Shown here in pieces: positions 42,401-52,640 of a DNA stretch of 64,000 nucleotides. Below the pieces are notes generated by a model. It saw only the letters and a program-made list of their open reading frames with translations, had not been told where the DNA came from and ran no database searches. Made by a program: the position numbers and the translations under genes. Each line of letters opens with the position of its first letter. Position 1 is the first letter of the stretch. The stretch spans positions 9,189,933 through 9,253,932 of the forward strand of contig CM067349.1 in assembly GCA_034190875.2 (NCBI GenBank). Direction: 5' to 3'. Source of the DNA: Urechis unicinctus. Taxonomy: Eukaryota > Annelida > Polychaeta > Xenopneusta > Urechidae.

Positions 42401-44321
42401 TTGTCTTATTGAAAGCATGCTTCTGTGAAGCAAATTCAGTTCCTCGGCATCTTAATGAGTTTGTATCGTTTGTCAAGAAAGCCACAGATTGATACACCTT
42501 AAAGAGACTGTTCAGCCCCATATAAGGCAATCAGGGATCATCTCGATATTACATTACTACGATTAACGCAGACGTAATTAATAACATCTTCTTATTTGTG
42601 CCGCAAAGTTTATACAATGGAAATTATGTTGATAAGTTTTTAACATTATTATTTGACTGGAAATATTCATGATCTACTGTGGAAATCTGTTTTATTCAGT
42701 TATGTCGTTCCATCGATAACGGTGCCTCCCTAAAACCATGAACCACACGAATGTTAGCTGTAAATCATAACGCGCTCTGAATTTACCTCGCTATCGATGT
42801 GTATTCTTCCGCTTTAGTTACATAATATAGATTTCATCAAATCTTCACTCATTCAAGATGTGGGCATCATTGTGCACACATTAGACCGACAAGCAGGAAG
42901 GGTAATGTCCGACAACATAAATGGCGACAGCCGAAGTAAGGATCTTTTTTTTCCTGAGACCACAGCGCCGCGTAGCGACTGAAAGTCTGAAAACTTAACA
43001 TTTTTGGTTTCCAAGGTGCGGTTGCCAAGCAGCTTGCTAGGCAACCTCGTTCCAAATATGGGGCTGAACAGTCTCTTTAAGTATGATTATAAGGTGCAGT
43101 TATTCACTGTTTCTGTCCTTGTTTTAAAAGGCTGTTCAGCCCCATATCGGGCACTCAGGTGTCATTGATAACTGTGCTCCCGTAAACTATGAACCACGCA
43201 ATTGTTAGCTGTAAATCTTTACGTGCTCCGTAATTATCTCGCTATCGATGTGTATATTTCTGTTTAGGTTACAAAATATAGATTTCATCAAATCTTCACT
43301 AATTAAACTTGTGGGCATCATTGCGCAAAAATTAGGCCGAAAAGTAGAAAGGGCAATTTCCGACAACAAAAATGGCGACAGCCGGAGTAACGATCTATTT
43401 TCAGAAACCGCAGAGCCACGTAGCGACTAAAAGTCTGAAAACTTGAAACTTTTTGTTTCCAAGATGCAGTTGCCAAGCAGCTTGCTAGGCAACCTCATCA
43501 CAAATATGGGACTGAACAGTCTCTTCAATTATTGTTTATATTCATACCATTTAATCACATTTTATGTGTTTAGAGCGTTATGTTAAGCACCACATTTCGA
43601 CTGTTGCATTACCTCGTTGCAGACCTCTACATGAGATAGGCAGCACCAACATTTTAAACAATGTGTCAAATATACAAAAGATACCCTCAACTCAATGAGG
43701 GTGGGTAAACATCACAAACAGAGCACCATGATGAAAAACTGACCTATTTTCTTTTGATAGATGGGAACAAGGACAGTAAGGACTCTGGTGATTAGCAGTA
43801 TGAGGACACAGCCAAGGGCCCTCAGCTGCAGCATGCCGTGACCAACAGGCCACATGTACGGCCACAGGAGCTTGATTTTACCCAGCATTCCACTCCACGC
43901 AGAACCCGTCTTCTTTGCAGGAGTATTCTCTCCTTCAGAACCTTCCTCACATTTATTTGACAGCTGTTTCTTTGTATTGTTCATCTTGTTTGCCAGAAGA
44001 CCCTGTGCAAAGTAAATCACACTATAACAATGAAGAAACATCATTCAATTCAATTCTGCATAGGATAAATACCAAAAAGAAAATACCTACAGTGTTTAAG
44101 ATCATTTAATACAAATTACATATGCAGGTGTGTGATTTATCTCATGAAGGAATTGTTCAGCTGGAATATTCAGGATGAAGGTAAGGTTAGTGTCGGGTTT
44201 AACAGCACATTAATACTAGTGTGGTATATGATGCCTACAAAGGTGGAGAAAATATGGAACTCACCTCTTCAAGTCCTTCCTCGACGACTGATAAACCATT
44301 TTTCTTCTTGGAACGTGCCAT
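36409..44321 (-). CDS. ABCB6: ABC half-transporter, ABCB6/HMT1 type
   Basis: Half-size ABC exporter of the ABCB6/HMT1 group, whose members move porphyrins or metal-thiol conjugates across organelle or surface membranes. Exons (minus): 44321-44265, 44002-43744, 42314-42153, 41915-41813, 41566-41477, 40641-40520, 40300-40191, 39429-39364, 39174-38972, 38750-38601, 38485-38323, 38122-38049, 37918-37818, 37544-37432, 37329-37166 and 36742-36409. Phases close to 756 aa. The membrane domain starts at [12 protein letters not shown] and includes [11 protein letters not shown] and [17 protein letters not shown]. The ATPase has Walker [10 protein letters not shown] (462-470), Q-loop Q510, signature LSGGEKQ (566-572), Walker B IVLLDE (586-591) and H-loop His622, all intact. 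The N-terminal TMD0 of other ABCB6 proteins is not found. The chosen ATG (caccATGG) has an ideal context, but an in-frame acceptor lies just upstream (44339 or 44345), so earlier exons may exist. The C-tail is longer than in vertebrates. Confidence 0.9.
40620..41250. repeat. 48-bp minisatellite made from an exon edge
   Basis: About a dozen copies of caggtaatagattaaacagg followed by acctggcttcaccacacaaa lie immediately upstream (minus strand) of exon 40641-40520 of the ABCB6-type gene. On the minus strand each unit reads gaag|CCAGGTCCTGTTT, which is the 3' splice site and first ~31 coding bases of that exon ([10 protein letters not shown]). The array is therefore an amplified exon start carrying repeated copies of the acceptor. 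Confidence 0.9.
42499..43080. mobile_element. MITE with TTAA ends, copy 1
   Basis: Begins TTAAAGAGACTGTTCAG and ends with the exact reverse complement; the inverted terminal match is 25 bp. TTAA at both borders suggests TTAA-specific insertion, as for piggyBac-type transposases. There is no coding frame. It lies in an intron of the ABCB6-type gene, between exons 43744 and 42314. Confidence 0.8.
43124..43527. mobile_element. MITE of the same family, copy 2
   Basis: Same family and orientation as the element at 42499-43080. Ends are ttaaaaggctgttcagcccc and gggactgaacagtctcttcaa, with a few substitutions. The interior matches copy 1 (for example atagatttcatcaaatcttc and agcagcttgctaggcaacct) but is about 180 bp shorter. 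Only 43 bp separate the two copies. Confidence 0.75.
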
Positions 44322-45304
44322 GGTGTCCTTCGCAATCTTCTGATACTGTAACAAATTGGGTAAATTCACACTTTCAGGTATTTAAGTTTATAAGTCAATT
44401 TCTGACTATAAGGCTTACTCTATGTTTCTAACGTGAGGTCCATGTGAATGGCACTTCAGCTGGAGTGTACCTCTATGTTATCATATTTCAGAGCTAGGTT
44501 ATTCCAGATTATTTACAAACAGCATTCAAATGATTTTCCCGATGGGGCGTTTATAACATTTTCTGGCAATTTGTTCCACTGGTCCATTGGAGGTGAAATT
44601 TTATTTCCCTAATATAAGCATAGGACATAATTTCTTAATTTTTAGACTGACCTCTAGCGACATTTTCAGGTTCCCGAAATTCACAATAGTCATATACAGT
44701 ATTATCATATTTATTGGTGCATTTTCAAAACCTGTGGTGAGGTTAAAGTGTTCAAACTGCTTTTGGCTCAGGAATTATTTCCACGAATCAGACTTGAACC
44801 AATTCCGTCACTTCGTAATTCTAATGCCAGTTTGTGTTCTTGTGTGGTCAAAAACTGAGATGTTGGATGCTGTAAAATAATTGTTGTTGGCGCTGGGACC
44901 ACACAAATAAAGGACCCTCATTCATGTGTCAGCTAATTATCAAGGATCACAGGCTCGATAGCGATTACAACAACACACATCAAAGAGCTTAAAAATTCAA
45001 CATGCTGCCGATAATCAAAGCCTACCGCACGAAATCCAAATAAGTTATTAGAAGCCTTTTACATTGTCTTCTTCCAAGCAGCGCAAATTTGACACTATAT
45101 GATATTATCAATTATGTTCAACAATTATTTTGCCTCTAAGCTTGCAGATCATAAGACAAAATCTTACTATAAATAAAGTCTACAACACTATTATCGCACC
45201 ATCTTTCATATCATGTGGATATGCGTAAAAGTAGTGACCTTTTGTGATACACATTACCCATAATGCTATCTTGAATTATTTAAGTATATGCAGGGTATCA
45301 CTTC

Positions 45305-45500
45305 GCCTATAGTTTGATATCTCATGTCTACAGCGCGGATAAGACAAGGCACTAGCCCCTGGTGTTTTGATGAGCTGATGCCACCTTAGTCTACAGCGCG
45401 TATGATGAGAGATCGAAAGTAGTAAACAGCGCGGACGTTGTTAGCTTACAGGACGTCTGAGTATACCGTCTAACCGGGGCTAGGTCGCTGCCAGTGTAGC
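45305..45500. repeat. Dispersed repeat (gagagatcgaaagtag family)
   Basis: Contains cccctggtgttttgatgagc followed by tgatgccaccttag, then gagagatcgaaagtagtaaa with cagcgcgg, then gacgtctgagta. The same phrases recur near 13013-13125, 53095-53150, 54943-54980 and 56972-57010, in both orientations. Confidence 0.7.
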
Positions 45501-46190
45501 ACAACAGACCAACGTCAGGTTTTATTACCTTGTTGAAGTGCAGTAGTATCTCCCGTACTCAGCAGCTCAGGTACTTGGTTCTGGATTCAAAGAGTCCGTG
45601 ATAAACTCAGTCAGTCAGTGCCAGTGGTGTTTCAAATTCATGCTACAATTTGTCGGGGTTTTTTTATCATGTAAGTTTGATATTACAGAAAATTATATAA
45701 GATGCTTATTTTGAGTTAGTCTATGGCTGAAAATAAAATTAAACCTCACTTGTAAACAACCCTCAACTCCTATTCGACAGTGCTCTGACGCTCAGTGCTC
45801 ACAGTGTTCACCAGCTGTTCACCGCTCGCTTGTTTTCGCCGCTCTGCCCAAGCGAAAGTGAAATCCGCCCTTATCAGTTTGTATGGAGATCATGTGACCT
45901 AACTGCATATCCAGGCGTTCGAGAATACGTTGTGCAAACGTATGCGGACGTTGTGGAAAAGTTGCTGATGCATGGTGACGCAGGCCTTTGGGTTATAGCT
46001 GTTATACCATTATCCACAGGCACATTACGTGCATTAGTCTTGTTGACGCGTTGGGCTTCGCCAGACTCGTGCTTTTGTATGAAATTGATTATCCTACAAT
46101 TTATACTGACGTCTTATAAGGCTAAGGATAGGCTAGCCCTACAAGACGTCTGAGTAGACGTATAAATTCATGTTACCGTCACGACCGGAG

Positions 46191-46343
46191 TTAAGGATAG
46201 GCTATTTGTATGGCTCTCTAGAAATAAGGCTGGGGATAGGCTATTTGAGTATTTCTATGGCTGGCATACGAATAAGGCTGGGGATAGGCTATTTGAGTAT
46301 TTCTATGGCTGTCGTACGAATAAGGCTGGGGATAGGCTATTTC
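46191..46343. repeat. 47-bp minisatellite
   Basis: Three full and one partial copy of aaggctggggataggctatt followed by tgagtatttctatggctg and a variable acgaat. Confidence 0.85.
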
Positions 46344-46487
46344 TACCGCCAACGATCAGATGCATATGCCTGACCTTATTTTCAATAGATACAACATGAC
46401 CAGCGAGAGATAACAAAAGTATGTGCCGTACCCATGCATGAACAAAACACACTAAGTGTGACTGACAGATGCAAAAAGCTTCCGAGT

Positions 46488-46493
46488 TTTATT
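46488..46493 (-). promoter_or_regulatory. Probable polyadenylation signal
   Basis: AATAAA on the minus strand about 530 bases after the stop of the DUF2961 gene. It is a plausible 3' end for that transcript. Confidence 0.4.
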
Positions 46494-47017
46494 CTTGTAA
46501 TGTGGCCCATATACGTCACAACAGTAAATAGCCAGCAATTAGACACTCTACATAGGTCAAATGCAATAAGTAAATTAAAAATGCTGCATCATTTATATCT
46601 CTGAGTGAACATTGGAAAAAATATGTTAGCTAAGGTGTTGATAAGGTCTTATTCTGATGATCTGTGGAAAACATATTCCAAAAACTGTAAATCACAACCT
46701 TCAATGGAAAATGACTAGAAAACTCTCAGGAGATTGAAATGGTTAAGATCCAATGATGCTAAAAAAGAAAATGAACATGGTTTTTTTTACATCAATCAAT
46801 AATGATATGTAATGAAAAAAACATTTTTAAACCAAGATAAAAATACAAATAACGTTGACTGAATAATATTATATTGAACTGAAAGAGATATTTCTAATTG
46901 TTTGGGAACAATAGCAAAATCATTCCATAAACAAGAACACAGCACATACAGATACAAGCACCCAATGTATGACTGTGCTCCAGAATCATGTATTGCAAAT
47001 ATTGAATAAAACAAAAA

Positions 47018-49384
47018 TCAATGAAGGACCAGTATCTCATAAGACAAATCCTGCCATACAGTCCGAGGGTGAACCTCGATAATGAGAGTGGAAAGGCTTT
47101 TGACTGATTCTTTACTCAAGATAAAATCATCCTGTCTCAGACTGTATTTCTCATTCAATGACCCCATGGGTATCACCCAGTACCCCAAACTCTCACCATT
47201 CACAAACACTTCTGCTCTTTCATTCCATAAACCAACAGGGGAATAAAATTCTCTCCTTAGAACAAGTCCCTTGTTAGGTGATGATACAGAAAGTTTGAAC
47301 TCATATTCATCACCATCAGAAAATGCCCGTCCGGACAGAGCCTTGGTTGCGTTGGTAAAACTGGCGCCGAGATAATGTTTGGGGCCTAGGTAGAAGGTTA
47401 CAGGTTCATGGTGAGGTGATTTGATTACTCTGAAGTGGTGAAGTGACTCGGATCGTTTGTTGCCAAGCATGATAGCATCTTCAAGAGTATGCACCTGGGA
47501 TTGTCTTGCATAATATAAAACAGTGTGGGAGAGACTTGGCATGTTAGCGATCAAGCGTTTTTTGTGACTGCTGAATGAGATGGGAGTAACAGGAATGTGG
47601 TATTTCTCCTGAGATGTGCCCTCAGAGTAGAAATGCACAGAGTGTTGGAAGGGGATAGGGTCCAGGATGTGTTGCCTGTAACAGTACCATGTGAGCGGCT
47701 CTGTCTGGCGGGGTGCCGAGTAATAGACACCAACAAATGAATATGTGGTGTTCTCCGCAAACAAAAAACCATGGGCATAACTGAAGTAGTCCTCCAGTCC
47801 TGTACCCAGGGCAGACGCAGACATAGAGCCATCTGTAAATAGCATGAAGTCAGCTTGTAGAGCTGCCCATCGTTCTGACACACCCAGATTGCGAATGGCT
47901 TTAAGGTTGTCTACATTCATGTAAAGCCCCACAATATGACCCCAAGATGCCTCCAGTTTCAGTATATCTCTATAGCCATCCACTTGGTCAGTGTAGTACG
48001 TTCTCTTTGCATGGAAATAAGCAGTAGTATCAGCATTGTAATAGTTAGGCACTGTCGTTACTTGAGAGCAGAGCATGTATGAGGTTGACAGAAACTCATT
48101 GCCTTCCACGTAGATATCCGCCTTGCGCCAGAAGGGCATCGGGTAGTAGATGTACCCAGTTGGAGCTATTCTAGGCAGCCTGAGATAAGTTTCCTCATAA
48201 GAGCAGGATTTGTTCCTCAGACCTGCCGCTGCTCCTATAAAACTGTTCAAAGCACCCGAAGCTCCAACGAGATTCCCCAAGGGTACCATCACCTGAGGTG
48301 AGCTATGACCATCAAAATACCCCACGAGAGTCATCGCGTTCCAATCCTCAACCATTTTCCGCGTAGCTGTTTCAAACACTCGTATTTTTATTGATGACAC
48401 AACCCCTGGTGAGTTCTTCACCAGGATGTGCTGCTTACAGCGCGGACACATTTCCACACATTGGAGTTTGCAGCCGAGACCCACATCAGGACCATTACAC
48501 TCAGGGGAACTCAGCAAGCTGGCTGCATTTTTCAGTGAAGTGATGTACTGATTGTTTTCCTGTCCAATGGCTGATGTTGCGAAGGATAAGACAGTTACAT
48601 CTCTGGGGAATCTGTGTCTAGAAACAGCACTGTATACATGAACGGGACATGGCAGGTCATGGAGGGTGCAGTTGACATTAATCTGCCAAAGATTGTCTGG
48701 AAATGCACCACTGTGAAGGTAACTTATTGTAATGGATTCCTGATAGCAGATAGGAGTGTAAGCACCTATTCCAGAAGCAGGTCGTGAGTGGCGAGTGGAG
48801 AGCGGGTACAGAAAAGGCCATTGATTGCCTTCCATTAACTGCTGCAGACTGAACTTAAAACTTCTCTTGTCCACGTCCACAAGCAAATACATCTCAGCTA
48901 AGTCTTCCGTTGTCATCCTATGGAGTTGATCAGCATTAGTGGGTAACACTGGAAAGAGATAAATTCTGTAGACACACCCAGGTCCGGAGTCCTCATAAAT
49001 AACAACTCTATCGTGAGCATAATGAATGTGAAATGTAAAGTCTGGAGCCAGAGGATAGCTAGTATCAAGGTTGGCAGTGGTTATCTCAGCATACGAATAT
49101 GTCTTCCTCTTAGGGAGATGATAAAAATGCAGTGCTTGCTTGTCCTGTAATATGAATTGGGCGAGTGGATCAAGTCTATTGTGGGAATTTTCAGGCAGTT
49201 CATTGGCTGCCATAAGCTGCTTCAACTTGTCACTTTGCAGCGGAGATCTGAACAAGGAGACGACATATAATGAGATGGAAACATCGATGTAAGAGTATAT
49301 ATAGACTAGCCCACAGCACCAAGCAAAAACAGCAACCAGCAACAGCCTCAACAAACGTCTGCGACGAAAACTATAGTAGCCCAT
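47018..49384 (-). CDS. Membrane-anchored DUF2961 / GH172-like protein, single exon
   Basis: An uninterrupted 788-codon frame with a strong start context (gaccATGGG). After basic residues (RRRRLLR) there is one membrane segment at about 11-31, with no obvious cleavage site, suggesting a type II protein with its domain in the Golgi/ER lumen or outside the cell. Features of DUF2961 (now glycoside hydrolase family 172, whose characterised bacterial members act on fructofuranosyl or arabinofuranosyl sugars) are GPGCVYRIY (134-142), YPMPFWRKADIYVEG (414-428), GTGLEDYFSYAHGF (527-540) and YRQHILDPIPF (569-579). Four N-glycosylation sites are visible (N238, N391, N545, N678). A cysteine-rich patch (305-316: CKLQCVEMCPRC) is unusual for the family. 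A C-terminal region of about 100 residues, probably beta-sandwich, follows. It is intronless among intron-rich neighbours. Substrate and catalytic residues cannot be assigned here; E531 is only a candidate. Confidence 0.85.
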   Translation of the reverse strand: MGYYSFRRRRLLRLLLVAVFAWCCGLVYIYSYIDVSISLYVVSLFRSPLQSDKLKQLMAANELPENSHNRLDPLAQFILQDKQALHFYHLPKRKTYSYAEITTANLDTSYPLAPDFTFHIHYAHDRVVIYEDSGPGCVYRIYLFPVLPTNADQLHRMTTEDLAEMYLLVDVDKRSFKFSLQQLMEGNQWPFLYPLSTRHSRPASGIGAYTPICYQESITISYLHSGAFPDNLWQINVNCTLHDLPCPVHVYSAVSRHRFPRDVTVLSFATSAIGQENNQYITSLKNAASLLSSPECNGPDVGLGCKLQCVEMCPRCKQHILVKNSPGVVSSIKIRVFETATRKMVEDWNAMTLVGYFDGHSSPQVMVPLGNLVGASGALNSFIGAAAGLRNKSCSYEETYLRLPRIAPTGYIYYPMPFWRKADIYVEGNEFLSTSYMLCSQVTTVPNYYNADTTAYFHAKRTYYTDQVDGYRDILKLEASWGHIVGLYMNVDNLKAIRNLGVSERWAALQADFMLFTDGSMSASALGTGLEDYFSYAHGFLFAENTTYSFVGVYYSAPRQTEPLTWYCYRQHILDPIPFQHSVHFYSEGTSQEKYHIPVTPISFSSHKKRLIANMPSLSHTVLYYARQSQVHTLEDAIMLGNKRSESLHHFRVIKSPHHEPVTFYLGPKHYLGASFTNATKALSGRAFSDGDEYEFKLSVSSPNKGLVLRREFYSPVGLWNERAEVFVNGESLGYWVIPMGSLNEKYSLRQDDFILSKESVKSLSTLIIEVHPRTVWQDLSYEILVLH

Positions 49385-49589
49385 GGTCCTTTTTCATTCA
49401 GACATAAAACCATTTCAAATAGCGCAGCATGATTCCTCAGCTTAGTGGCTATATGCAGATATGCATCACAGCAGGTAGCCCGGCAAGCTTTCTCCACTAA
49501 ACGGAAGTAGGAAGATTGTAACAAACATTCGCAAAAACATCATGATATAGATCGTGAATATAACATCATAGCGCATACCATATGTGGAG

Positions 49590-50350
49590 GTTAGTGGGGA
49601 TGTGCCGCCAATTTGGGTGGGTTTTGGGGCATTTTGGTATACAAATGGGTCGTTATTTCTTGAAGACAGGTATAGCAATGGGTCCCCTAGCCTGATGGCT
49701 GCGGGCGCTGTTTACATGTTACTGATGTTCATTAGTCTCGCCTTCACTACTATGGTATACCAATAGGTAGGTATTTTTGACAGCAAGTATAGCAATGGAT
49801 ATTTGTTCTGTGATGCTCAATATTGGGTGTTTGCTCAAGTCCCCTGGGTCAATGGTGGCCAGCCCTATCAGTCAGCGTGGTTACGTTATTTCAAAGACAA
49901 GATTTATGGCATGATAAGCAAACAGAAAGGTCAGGTCTGTACATTCTCCTTCCACTGTTTCATGCAATATCGTCTACCTCATGGGCCGGACGTCCTGGGG
50001 CGCTCGTTGATAGCCTGCGGGTCCGAGTCACACATCTGTTATTTTAGTGACCGCTATTTGATTAACTGCATTGCGGTTACGAACCAGAGCACCGTTAGGA
50101 CTGACCACGGTATCAGCAAAGCTTTTGGGGTTAGTTTTTTTGTTGCAGTTGCGAAGCTTAATAAACGTACTTTTTCATTCTGAATCGTTAGTTTGGTTTA
50201 TGGATGGTTCCCTTGTAGCTCCTCGAGGTGGTCTAGATATGATTTGGGATCATTAATTTTGGTATATGTATTGGTGACCCTTTTAAAAAATTTGTATATG
50301 AATGGGTCTTTTTTCAGAGAATTTGGTATGTAAATGGTTCCCTTTTCTCA
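49590..50350 (+). repeat. Degenerate WYTNGS-type tandem array
   Basis: Repeated phrases such as tttggtatacaaatgggtcg, atggtataccaataggtagg, tttggtatatgtattggtg, tttgtatatgaatgggtc and tttggtatgtaaatggttcc recur irregularly. In one frame they read WYTNGS, RYSNGS or WYVNGS. Stops and frame changes make a functional gene unlikely. It may be an old tandem repeat related to the adjoining poly-C-anchored element. Confidence 0.5.
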
Positions 50351-50357
50351 CTTTGGC

Positions 50358-50450
50358 TTGGTATAGATATGGCCCGGTTTTTGTTTCCCATGGCGACACA
50401 CCCCTACCCATTTCCAAGTAGAGAACCCCCTCACCCCCCCCCCCCCCGGG
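50358..50450 (-). repeat. Poly-G-anchored dispersed repeat, second copy
   Basis: On the minus strand a run of about 14 G is followed by gagggggttctctacttgga, then aatgggtaggggtgtgtcgc. This matches the layout of the element at 10829 (poly-G, then gataggggtgtgccgc). Confidence 0.5.
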
Positions 50451-50499
50451 GTGTCAGCATGCTTTAGATCAGGTATTCATAAAGGCAGGTTTTTGAGAG

Positions 50500-50960
50500 G
50501 GTAATCCCAGTTGGCTCACTCAGCCGTATTCATAGTAAAAAATTAGTCGGGTCGACTGAAATCTCCGTCGTTAGTTATTATGATTTCGATGTAAGATCGC
50601 GGACTCAAGTTGAGACAACTCAAGTTGAGATTCTTTATGAATACGGTCCCAGAAAAGCGCAATTCGTCTACTATAAGATTCACGAATGTCAATATGTGAT
50701 AGGTAGCCAAACGGACCTACTTCAGGTTTTATTACAGCAGCTCCCGTACTTGGTTCAATATGGCCGAGCAGTTTGAGCTGGCCCCGAGTGAATCGTGTGC
50801 TAGAGAAAGAGTGCTCCAATGTTTTGTATTTGTTTGACCTGATACCAACAATTTTTTCATCTATTACAGAATGTGAGAGAGGCTTCAATGTGATGGGCCA
50901 AACCAAGAGTAACTGGCGGTCCAGTTTGTGCTATTCCACATAAGTCAACCCCATGATATT
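50500..50960. repeat. Dispersed repeat with long chance frame
   Basis: It shares caggttttattac and cccgtacttggtt with sequence near 45515-45580, so it belongs to a repeat family. A 111-codon minus-strand frame crosses it, but shows no motif I recognise and is best read as a passenger of the repeat. Confidence 0.35.
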
Positions 50961-51189
50961 CACAACTTCGATCCTGACTGGGACTGAATCATTAGATACA
51001 CTGTGTGTGTGGGTGCTGACATACTGCTTGAATTCGCAAGCACAGACAAGAGATGAGTGTTTGCAGATAAGGCGTGCTAAGTGTTAATTTCTATCTACCT
51101 TCCTACATATGTTATCATAGTGGGTAATAAAGATTTATATTTGGGCATATCGTTACGTTATGAATTGGGCCGGTACAATTTGTGTTTGG

Positions 51190-52640
51190 CCGGCGTCACA
51201 TGCAGAAAGCAGCTTTATGCACAAAGTAGCGAAAGGCCGCACTGCGCATGCGCAAAAACCTCGGATACTTTCAGCAGGTAGCGCTATACAGAAAGTAGCA
51301 TAGCCCAAGAGCGGGGAGGATCAGAGTTGCGCCATGCATAAAGTAGCGAGAGTGAGCGAAGCGCCAGAGCGCATCTACAGTGATCATATAAATGGAAATA
51401 TTAAAGTGTATGTATGCTAGTATCCACATCTATATACTCAGGTTACTTTCTGTATGCCAGTATAATACCACAATGGAAAATTGCCATATCAATATACTCG
51501 GGCTACTAGGTGAAAGAAGCCACATCTATCAACTCAGGCTACTTTGAGCATACCTGGCTACTCCCATGCTGAAAGTAGCCAGAACTATATACTCTGGCTA
51601 CTCCCATGCTGAAAGTAGCCTCATATATGAACTCAGGCTACTTTGTGCATACCAGTATTCCCCCTGTGCTGAAAGTAGCTTCCAGCATCAAGTTTATAAC
51701 AATGGGTAAATAAAAGATGCTTATTCTTGAGTAAAAAAATATCAACATGGAGCACAACTGTGAAACAGGTCTCTATACAGAGCGTGCCCAATGAGAGTTT
51801 TCTGAAACATATACACATGTTGTAAAATGAAACCAGAATAAGACTTCCTAAAAATGAACAAAGATTATGACTGTACAAGAATCGCATGGTCAACCTGAAA
51901 TTAAGATAAAAACGTCTGCAATCAAGACCATACAAATCAGACTAGAAAACACTATTTACACCTGGCACAGAACCACTTGAATGATTCAACCTTAAAGGCA
52001 TCATCAGGGATAGTGTCACAGATGCGATGAAACCGTTCTTCGCACCATGAGCACTCAACCATCAATCGGCGTCCCTCATGAGGTTGACGGCAGTGGCAGT
52101 GAACAGGTACTTCAACCAACTTTGGCTCTCTTGGATGACAATGTCCTTGTGTTTCAGCACGCGAGTAAACTGACATGCGCAAAGCGTTATAGAAAGTGGT
52201 TACTTTCAGCATGGGAGTAGCCAGAGTATGTAGGTCTGGCTACTTTCAGCATGGGATTATACTGGCAAGCACAAGTAGCCAGATGTTAAGAAATCTATGC
52301 GGCTACATTCAATAAGAGAGCACACAGTCGTCTTTTTATTCCTTCCACGGCAAATAATCCCACTGCTTCACTTATCCGTATGAAGTATACTGTCGTCTGC
52401 TAGTGATAATGTCTGCAATTATAAGTGAATTTAACACTTTTTATTCCTTCCGCGACCATTTACAGCTTAATTTAACTCGTTTTATTCCTACCACGACAAA
52501 TAATCCCACGAATGATTATCTTATGAAAGAATGAATGGTTACGACATATTGTTTACTTCAATCGTTACTTTGTGCATGGCCACCATTTTGTCTAAATACC
52601 ACTTTCTGCATAGGCTACTTTCTGCATACCACACACGGTA
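51190..52640. mobile_element. Element with repeated inverted ends around a PHD frame
   Basis: The left side carries repeated catgctgaaagtagcc motifs (51565-51580, 51605-51620, about 51667-51680) and tgcacaaagtagcg further out. The right side carries the reverse complements (ttactttcagcatggg near 52200, ggctactttcagcatggg near 52238, ctactttctgcata near 52616, cgttactttgtgcatg near 52564). Multiple subterminal inverted copies around one reading frame suggest a DNA transposon whose ends bind its protein repeatedly. No transposase domain is seen. Confidence 0.55.
51952..52212 (-). CDS. PHD-finger reading frame inside repeat-bounded element
   Basis: An 86-codon frame with a complete C4HC3 PHD-type zinc set: C39, C41, C54, C57, H62, C65, C82, C85, in CHCRQPHEG, ECSWCEERFHRICD and WFCARC. 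The aromatic residues expected before the last cysteine pair are present. PHD fingers usually bind histone H3 tails. Residues 1-30 resemble no domain I know. The ATG itself lies in one of the subterminal repeat units (ATGCTGAAAGTAACC), so the frame may be a terminal exon or a fragment whose start was supplied by the repeat. It could be one module of a larger transposon protein. Confidence 0.55.
   Translation of the reverse strand: MLKVTTFYNALRMSVYSRAETQGHCHPREPKLVEVPVHCHCRQPHEGRRLMVECSWCEERFHRICDTIPDDAFKVESFKWFCARCK

Larger units (their letters stand above)
44350..47010. other. Intergenic region with dispersed repeats
   Basis: Lies between the ABCB6-type start and the DUF2961 gene. No membrane-spanning exon that could be the missing TMD0 was recognised on the minus strand. 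It contains a dispersed repeat near 45305-45500, a minisatellite at 46191, and a probable polyadenylation signal of the DUF2961 gene. Confidence 0.4.

Noticed and set aside
47551..47883. 110-codon minus-strand frame
   Set aside because: It is a shadow of the DUF2961 coding frame in another phase; the 788-codon frame explains the region.
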